From: Maricaulis sp.
Lineage (GTDB): Bacteria; Pseudomonadota; Alphaproteobacteria; Caulobacterales; Maricaulaceae
NCBI RefSeq assembly: GCF_030149515.1
Contig: NZ_JASBRI010000015.1
Span: 79,477 to 143,476, forward strand
Reading direction: 5' to 3'
DNA length: 64,000 nucleotides
Shown: piece after piece, positions 58,299-64,000 of the stretch
Layout: each line of letters starts with the position of its first letter
How positions within the stretch are numbered: position 1 is the stretch's first letter
Notes under the pieces: generated by a model
Database searches by the model: none
What the model saw: the letters and a program-made list of their open reading frames with translations, nothing else
Told to the model about the DNA's origin: nothing
Position numbers and translations under genes: made by a program

Positions 58299-60254
58299 AT
58301 GCCGCATCACGACCCGAACGAGATTTTTCCCGTCCACGCGGATCGCGCCGCCTCCGCCCTTGTCGACAAGGCGGGGTATGAGGAAAAATACCGGCAGTCG
58401 ATCGAGGACCCGGATACGTTCTGGCGCGAGGAAGCCAAGCGGATCGACTGGATCACGCCCTTCACCGAGATCTCGGACGTCAGCTGGGACAAGGACGATC
58501 TGCATATCCGCTGGTTCGGCGATGGCCGCCTGAACGCCTCGGCGAACTGTATCGACCGGCACCTGCCCGGCCGGGCCAATAACACGGCGATCATCTGGGA
58601 AGGCGACAATCCGGATGTTTCAAGAACCATCACCTATGGCGACTTGCACGAACAGGTCTGCCGCCTCGCCAACGGCCTGAAATCACTGGGCGTTCAGAAG
58701 GGTGACCGGGTCACGATCTACATGCCGATGATCCCCGAGGCGGCCTATGCCATGCTGGCCTGTGCCCGCATCGGAGCAATCCACTCCGTGGTCTTCGGTG
58801 GTTTCTCGCCGGACGCGCTGGCCGGACGTATTGCCGATTGTGAAAGCCGCTTCGTGATCACGGCGGACGAGGGTGTGCGCGGCGGCAAATCGGTTCCCCT
58901 GAAGGCCAATGTCGACAAGGCGCTGGAACATGCCGGCGACGTCGATCGTGTCGTTGTGGTCAAGCGCACGGGCAATGAGGTGCCCTGGACCGATACACGG
59001 GACGTCGACTACGCGGACCTCGTTGCGGAGCAGGCAGCCGACTGTCCGCCCGAACCGATGAATGCGGAAGACCCGCTCTTCATCCTCTACACCTCCGGCT
59101 CGACCGGGAAGCCCAAGGGCGTCCTTCACACGACCGGCGGCTATATGGTCTGGGCGTCGATGACACACGAATACGTCTTCGACTACAGGCCCGGCGATAT
59201 CTACTGGTGCACGGCCGATGTCGGCTGGGTCACCGGCCACACCTATATCGTCTACGGACCGCTGGCGAACGGCGCGACGACGCTGATGTTCGAGGGCGTG
59301 CCGACCTGGCCGGGGCCGGACCGTTTCTGGCAGGTTGTCGACAAGCACAAGGTCAACACGTTCTACACTGCCCCGACCGCCATCCGCGCGCTCATGCGCG
59401 AAGGGGACGGCCCGGTGAGGAAGCATTCACGCGCGTCGCTGCGCCTGCTCGGGACGGTCGGGGAGCCGATCAATCCGGAGGCCTGGACCTGGTACTACAA
59501 GACCGTCGGCGACGAACGCTGCCCCATTGTCGATACCTGGTGGCAGACGGAGACAGGCGGTGCCCTGATCACCCCCCTGCCCGGCGCAACGGACATGAAG
59601 CCGGGCTCGGCTACCAAACCCTTCTTCGGCGTTGCACCGGCCCTGGTCGATGCGGAAGGGCACCGGCTGCCGGACGCCGGAGCAGCAGAGGGCAATCTGA
59701 TCATCACACGGTCATGGCCGGGCCAGATGCGCACCGTCTATGGCGATCACCAGCGCTTTTTCGAGACCTATTTCTCGACCTATCCGGGCCATTACTTCAC
59801 CGGCGACGGCGCCCGGCGCGATGCGGACGGATACTGGTGGATCACAGGCCGGGTCGACGATGTGCTCAACGTGTCCGGCCACCGGCTGGGCACGGCGGAA
59901 ATCGAGAGCGCACTCGTTGCCCACGACGATGTCGCCGAGGCTGCGGTGGTGGGCTATCCCCACGATGTGAAGGGCCAGGGCATCTATTGCTATGTCACCC
60001 TGATGGGCGGACGCGATCCGGCCGAGGAGGACGTCGATGCGCTGAAAAAATGGGTGCGTCAGGAGATTGGCCCGGTCGCCACGCCGGACCTGATCCAGTT
60101 TGCCCCCAGCCTGCCCAAGACGCGTTCCGGCAAGATCATGCGGCGAATTCTGCGCAAGATCGCGGAAAACGATTTCGGCAATCTGGGCGATACATCGACA
60201 CTGGCCGATCCGGGCGTGGTCGACGACCTGATCGCGAACCGGAAAAACCGTTGA
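58299..60254 (+). CDS. acs: Acetyl-CoA synthetase
   Basis: This 651-residue AMP-forming enzyme activates acetate. The N-terminal [25 protein letters not shown], the P-loop [21 protein letters not shown], the [19 protein letters not shown] segment, [19 protein letters not shown] and the C-terminal [20 protein letters not shown] (with the acetylatable lysine) all match Acs. The stop abuts the stop of the next, convergent gene with no space. Together with malate synthase 2.2 kb on it points to growth on acetate or fatty acids via the glyoxylate shunt. Confidence 0.95.
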   Translation: MPHHDPNEIFPVHADRAASALVDKAGYEEKYRQSIEDPDTFWREEAKRIDWITPFTEISDVSWDKDDLHIRWFGDGRLNASANCIDRHLPGRANNTAIIWEGDNPDVSRTITYGDLHEQVCRLANGLKSLGVQKGDRVTIYMPMIPEAAYAMLACARIGAIHSVVFGGFSPDALAGRIADCESRFVITADEGVRGGKSVPLKANVDKALEHAGDVDRVVVVKRTGNEVPWTDTRDVDYADLVAEQAADCPPEPMNAEDPLFILYTSGSTGKPKGVLHTTGGYMVWASMTHEYVFDYRPGDIYWCTADVGWVTGHTYIVYGPLANGATTLMFEGVPTWPGPDRFWQVVDKHKVNTFYTAPTAIRALMREGDGPVRKHSRASLRLLGTVGEPINPEAWTWYYKTVGDERCPIVDTWWQTETGGALITPLPGATDMKPGSATKPFFGVAPALVDAEGHRLPDAGAAEGNLIITRSWPGQMRTVYGDHQRFFETYFSTYPGHYFTGDGARRDADGYWWITGRVDDVLNVSGHRLGTAEIESALVAHDDVAEAAVVGYPHDVKGQGIYCYVTLMGGRDPAEEDVDALKKWVRQEIGPVATPDLIQFAPSLPKTRSGKIMRRILRKIAENDFGNLGDTSTLADPGVVDDLIANRKNR

Positions 60255-61742
60255 TCAGTCCGCGGCGGACCCGATCCAGATCACCGCATCCCCGGCACTG
60301 AACCCGAAGCCTCGCACAGCAAGATAGCCTGGCACTGCCGTGCCGGAGGTCACGCGATAGCTGGGGTTCAGACTGAAAATACCGTTTTGCTGCTCGCTGT
60401 CGTCGATCGTGTCGATGACCCCACCATTGGCATCGTAAAGACGCATCACCGGATCGAAGTCGTCGCCGCCGCGCACCTCGATCCGCACACCTTCGCCCAT
60501 CCCGTCCAGCTCGACCAGGAACCACTCTCCGGCCTGAATGCTGATCGGGGATCGGGTCTGTCCGCTTCCGGCATGGTCAACAGTCCGGCGGGGTCGTCCC
60601 AATGCATCCAGGGAGGGGGCCCAGTCGTCTTCCGAGTAGCTCAGCGCTGTGCCGTAATAGGCTTGCAGGTCCGGCTGCAGATGGCCCGACGCCCGCGCCG
60701 CTGAAAGTCCGTCGTCAATGCAGCGGCGCTGCTGAGCCTCCTGATCCGCCCGGTCCGCTTGCGCAACTGGTAGTGTGTGGGCTGCGGCAAGTTGCGGATC
60801 CTTGCTGAGATTCAGTTCGGCCTGACAGGGCAGCTCCTCGCCGCTTCTCAGGCGGCGGCGATATTCAAGCCGCAGGGATTCAAATTCCCACATCACGGCG
60901 CACCCTAGCCGGGTCACGGCAAATTCACCGCGTTGCTGCTCGGGATAGTCCAGCACACCCAAGGCCTTGAGGTCGTCCAGATTGCCGTCGATATCATCAC
61001 GGTCCGGCGCCCGGAAATCGATTTCGTGAAATTCCTCCAGCAGGATGGTGCGATAGGTCTGGTAGAGCTCGGACGACCGCATCGACGACGCCACGCTGCG
61101 GGCCACGGCATCGTCCAGCACGCAGCCGATGAAGCCACGCAGGATGCTGTCCTCTATGGTGGCGATATTGCCGAACTTGCCGAGCCCCGCCGGACCGGCG
61201 GGAGTCCGTCCCTGCACCGTCAGCTCGCGATCGAATTCCTCGAGCATGGCATGCAGATCGAGCGCCACAGTGCGGGTATCGAACACGTTGAACCGATGAA
61301 CATCGGCCTCGATATTCGACTCGTTCCTGGCCTCCTCCTGATTCTGCAGGCTGCGCGCCAGGCGCAGGATATCGTCCGGCGAGATGATCAGGGCCGCTAT
61401 CAGCATCATGCCGAGGAAGCGCATCACCCCGTCGTTCGACTTCAGCGCAAAGGCAAATATCAGCGCGGCACCGGCCAGAGCTATGACGGTTTCAAAAACC
61501 CGGTTGAAGGGAAACCCATTGGCGGCATAGACAAACGCAAACACCAGGATGACGCCGAAAGCGACCCAGAAGGCGCGCATGGCCAGACGCTCCAGCAGCG
61601 CTTCCCACTCTTCGCTTTCCCAGAACCGCCAGCGCATCAGCCCGCGCCGGCGCCGGGCAGGCCGGCTGCTCTCATTGTCCCGATCGGCGCCCGCCACATC
61701 CTGCCCGGACACTTCGTCGCCGGCATCTTCGGCGTCGCTCAT
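60255..61742 (-). CDS. Unknown membrane protein with C-terminal PPC-like domain
   Basis: This protein of about 495 residues has an acidic N terminus, an arginine-rich patch (RPARRRRGLMRWRFW), three helices (about residues 55-125, AFWVAFGVILVFAFVYA, VIALAGAALIFAFAL, FLGMMLIAALIIS), a helical middle of 230 residues with a few cysteines, then a C-terminal beta-sandwich from about 395 (RSPISIQAGEWFLVELDG, IEVRGGDDFDPVMRLYDANGGVIDTIDD, YLAVRGFG) that resembles bacterial pre-peptidase C-terminal domains. The family is unknown to me. A start at 61760 is also possible. The C-terminal domain is probably outside the cytoplasm. Confidence 0.7.
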   Translation of the reverse strand: MSDAEDAGDEVSGQDVAGADRDNESSRPARRRRGLMRWRFWESEEWEALLERLAMRAFWVAFGVILVFAFVYAANGFPFNRVFETVIALAGAALIFAFALKSNDGVMRFLGMMLIAALIISPDDILRLARSLQNQEEARNESNIEADVHRFNVFDTRTVALDLHAMLEEFDRELTVQGRTPAGPAGLGKFGNIATIEDSILRGFIGCVLDDAVARSVASSMRSSELYQTYRTILLEEFHEIDFRAPDRDDIDGNLDDLKALGVLDYPEQQRGEFAVTRLGCAVMWEFESLRLEYRRRLRSGEELPCQAELNLSKDPQLAAAHTLPVAQADRADQEAQQRRCIDDGLSAARASGHLQPDLQAYYGTALSYSEDDWAPSLDALGRPRRTVDHAGSGQTRSPISIQAGEWFLVELDGMGEGVRIEVRGGDDFDPVMRLYDANGGVIDTIDDSEQQNGIFSLNPSYRVTSGTAVPGYLAVRGFGFSAGDAVIWIGSAAD

Positions 61743-61890
61743 CACCCCCTCCGTACGCAACCCGCACGCACACTACACCGCAATCCCACTGTAGCGCGAA
61801 TCGAACCGCGCGGCCCTGCCACGCCAAGCCCTCGACCCGCCGCACGAAAGCCGCTATCGCTTTTCCCGCAACGGTTCACGGAGTTCCTTC

Positions 61891-62412
61891 ATGCGCAAGA
61901 TCGCGACCGGATTGATCGCCACCCTTACCCTGTCGGCCTGCGCCACCGAGACCGTACCGGTTTGCCGCGCACCCGCAGCCCATGAAATGGCGGCTTTCTC
62001 CGCGATCGTCAGCCACAACCAGGCCGCTCTCGCCGACGCCACGGCGGCCGGTCCACTTCGCAATGCGCTGACCAGCGGCGACCCGGCCGTACGCAGCCAT
62101 CTCTGGGGCTCACAAGGCATCACCCAGGGCACGGTCATCGGCATGCTCTCGCGTCCGCCCTTGTGCATCCTGGACGACCCGGCCGCCGAGGCGAACGATG
62201 CCACGCGTCAAGTCCTGGTCTATCCGCAGCACAATTTCGACAGGGTCGCGCCGGCGCCAGGAACCCCGCTGGCCGAGGCTCCACCGCCATACGGCGTTTC
62301 CCGGCGCGACTACATGACCTGCCGCTTCGAACAGACCGCCGCGGGATGGAAGCTGTCGGATCTGTGCGGCTATACGCGTCCGGTCACGTCACCGGCAACG
62401 GGGGCCCGCTGA
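61891..62412 (+). CDS. Unknown lipoprotein
   Basis: This 173-residue protein has a signal peptide with the lipobox LTLSAC (cysteine near residue 17). The rest contains four further cysteines, a proline-rich segment and no family I recognise. It is followed by a strong terminator, so it ends its transcript. The ATG at 61891 has GGAG 9 bases upstream. Confidence 0.7.
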   Translation: MRKIATGLIATLTLSACATETVPVCRAPAAHEMAAFSAIVSHNQAALADATAAGPLRNALTSGDPAVRSHLWGSQGITQGTVIGMLSRPPLCILDDPAAEANDATRQVLVYPQHNFDRVAPAPGTPLAEAPPPYGVSRRDYMTCRFEQTAAGWKLSDLCGYTRPVTSPATGAR

Positions 62413-62419
62413 GACAACA

Positions 62420-62446
62420 AAAACGGGGCCCTGACGGCCCCGTTTT
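62420..62446. terminator. Bidirectional intrinsic terminator
   Basis: AAAACGGGGCC pairs perfectly with GGCCCCGTTTT around the loop CTGAC. The A-run on one side and T-run on the other let it end both the plus-strand lipoprotein gene and the minus-strand malate synthase gene, which converge here. Confidence 0.9.
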
Positions 62447-62476
62447 CCTCTGCGGCACCAGATGTTTCCGCACGTC

Positions 62477-64000
62477 TCAGTCCTCGAACTCCATCAGCTT
62501 CATCGGAGCCTTGAGCTCCCGGGTGATGCGGTCATACGCCGGCAGGGTCAGGAATTCGGCGAAGCCGTTCTTCAGGACAAGATCCGCCAGAATGTCCGCG
62601 GCCGCCTGGATGCGTTCCGTGAGCTCCGTCTGACCGGGCACCTCGTCCTGGATCGCAGCGCAGATATCGGCAATCTTGTTTTCCAAGAAGGGCGCTGTTA
62701 TCGCAGTGCCTTCAACCGTCGATTTCCCGAAACTCCGCCATTGCCACAACTGTGCCCGGGCGATTTCGGCAGTCGCGGCGTCCTCCATCAGATTGCGGAT
62801 CGGCACGGCCCCGCGCCCGCCCAGCCAGGCGGCGATATAGCGGATGGCAACATCGATATTGTCGGCAACACCGTGATCGGTGATATCGCCCTGAAGCGGC
62901 TCCAGTAAATGTCTGGCGGCCACCGGCAATTCGTGCGGATCGGCCGGCCGGTCGATCTGGTTCGGCCCCGGCATGTGCTCGTCGAACACGGCCTTGGCAA
63001 CCGGGACGAGATCCGGGTGAGCCACCCAGGTTCCGTCATGCCCGTTGGTAACCTCGCGCAACTTGTCCTGGCGCACCTGTTCGGTGGCTGCGGCATTGGC
63101 AGCCTCGTCCCCCTTCACCGGGATGAAGGCCGACATGCCACCCATGGCGTGGGCGCCGCGGCGGTGACAGACCGCGATCACGCGCCGGGAATATGCCGCC
63201 ATGAAGGGCACGGTCATGGTCACCGCCGAACGGTCCGGCAGGACGTGGTCCGGGCGTGATTTCAGCCGTTTGATATAACTGAAGATATAGTCCCAGCGGC
63301 CGCAATTGAGGCCGACGATATGATCCTTCAGCTCGTAGAGTATCTCGTCCAGTTCGAAGGCCGCCGGCAGGGTCTCGATCAGCACCGTGGCGCGCAGCGT
63401 GCCGCGTGCCAGGCCGAGCTCGTCCTCGGCGTGCTGGAAAACCAGACTCCACAGGCGGGCTTCCAGCCGGCTCTCGATCTTGGGCAGGTAGAAATACGGC
63501 GCCGTACCGCGCTCCCCGAGCGCTGCGTGATTGTGGAAGACATAGAGACCGAAATCGAACAGCGAGCCGGACATGGCCTGGCCGTTGATATGAATGTGGC
63601 GCTCGTCCAAATGCCAGCCGCGCGGACGGACGATCAGCACTGCAGCGTCCTCATTGACCTGATAGCGCTTGCCGGACTTCTCGTCGGTGAAATCGATCTC
63701 GCGGCGGATCGCGTCGCGCAGATTGATCTGGCCGTCAATCAGGTTCGCCCACAGCGGCGAGGTCGCGTCCTCGAAATCGGCCATAAAGCATTTGGCGCCG
63801 GAATTGAGCGCGTTGACCACCATCTTGCGGTCGACCGGACCGGTGATCTCGACACGGCGGTCCTGCAGGTCGGCCGGCGCAGGACGGACCGTCCACTCGC
63901 CTGCGCGGATGTCGGCGGTTTCGTGCGGGAAGGTCAGCAGCGCGCCCTGGTCGAGTTCGGCCTGGCGTTCCTTGCGATAGCGCAGCAGCGACTGGCGGCG
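62477..64000 (-). CDS. aceB: Malate synthase A, 5' end beyond the window
   Basis: This glyoxylate-shunt enzyme condenses acetyl-CoA and glyoxylate to malate. The frame is open to base 64000 and shows about 507 codons, so only the N-terminal tens of residues are missing. Family segments are ADLQDRRVEITGPVDRKMVVNALNSGAK, FMADFEDATSPLW, VLIVRPRGWHLDERH, LIETLPAAFELDEILYEL and NCGRWDYIFSYIKRL; NGHDGTWVAHPDLVPVAKAVFD is the C-terminal part. Isocitrate lyase is probably outside the window. Confidence 0.95.
   Translation of the reverse strand, partial: RRQSLLRYRKERQAELDQGALLTFPHETADIRAGEWTVRPAPADLQDRRVEITGPVDRKMVVNALNSGAKCFMADFEDATSPLWANLIDGQINLRDAIRREIDFTDEKSGKRYQVNEDAAVLIVRPRGWHLDERHIHINGQAMSGSLFDFGLYVFHNHAALGERGTAPYFYLPKIESRLEARLWSLVFQHAEDELGLARGTLRATVLIETLPAAFELDEILYELKDHIVGLNCGRWDYIFSYIKRLKSRPDHVLPDRSAVTMTVPFMAAYSRRVIAVCHRRGAHAMGGMSAFIPVKGDEAANAAATEQVRQDKLREVTNGHDGTWVAHPDLVPVAKAVFDEHMPGPNQIDRPADPHELPVAARHLLEPLQGDITDHGVADNIDVAIRYIAAWLGGRGAVPIRNLMEDAATAEIARAQLWQWRSFGKSTVEGTAITAPFLENKIADICAAIQDEVPGQTELTERIQAAADILADLVLKNGFAEFLTLPAYDRITRELKAPMKLMEFED

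Overview
The window looks like an ordinary, gene-dense chromosomal stretch of a high-GC alphaproteobacterium, probably a Caulobacterales/Maricaulales (Hyphomonadaceae-like) marine or brackish heterotroph. The support is the order rpoZ-rsh-pyrE-pdxJ-acpS-rnc-era-recO, TRAP and TonB transport, and uniform GC-rich codon use. The genus is inference. I see no rRNA, tRNA, CRISPR array, insertion sequence, prophage or integration site, and no gap above 300 bases without a gene.

Layout. 1-5200: a TRAP transporter (first gene cut by the window edge), an AI-2E-type permease and a LemA/M48 membrane pair. 5200-17650: a long minus-strand housekeeping block (parC, recO, era, rnc, acpS, pdxJ, pyrE, rsh, rpoZ, folK), interrupted by a divergent GST/MarR pair and followed by NYN and uracil-DNA glycosylase genes on the plus strand. 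17850-22830: a small YHS-like protein, a GlxA-type regulator, then a probable zinc-starvation locus (MerC-like protein divergent from zrgA, ABC ATPase, FtsX-type permease, DUF3299 lipoprotein) with two Zur-box-like sites between the divergent genes. 22830-31560: smpB, dapA, slt, a threonine-dehydratase-like enzyme, an acyl-CoA ligase, an SDR/AraC pair and a small membrane protein. 31740-38225: nitroreductase, threonine dehydrogenase (tdh) lacking all four structural-zinc cysteines, two unknown membrane proteins, an FAD oxidoreductase and kbl. 38449-45838: a complete five-step histidine-utilisation locus (hutU,G,H,I against hutF,C) with a HutC-type operator. 45875-49096: a serine hydrolase and a TonB receptor. 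49165-55021: a histidine-biosynthesis operon led by a TrpR-like regulator. 55145-58180: an ArsR (BigR/SqrR-like) regulator, a persulfide-dioxygenase-like enzyme and a SulP permease. 58299-64000: acs, two unknown envelope proteins, and malate synthase cut by the window end.

The most interesting signals are these. (1) A single open frame encodes an apparently intact histidinol dehydrogenase fused to an intact imidazoleglycerol-phosphate dehydratase (HisD-HisB). (2) A perfect 18-bp palindrome sits between the -35 and -10 elements of the promoter of that operon, just upstream of the TrpR-like gene that heads it. (3) The Zur-like sites lie between the MerC-like gene and the zrg-like genes. (4) The ArsR regulator has two cysteines spaced exactly as in sulfide sensors and sits beside sulfur genes. 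(5) The zinc-lobe cysteines of Tdh are lost. (6) A family of four intergenic elements carries hairpin ends or inverted termini. All functional calls rest on reading motifs by eye; no database search was possible.
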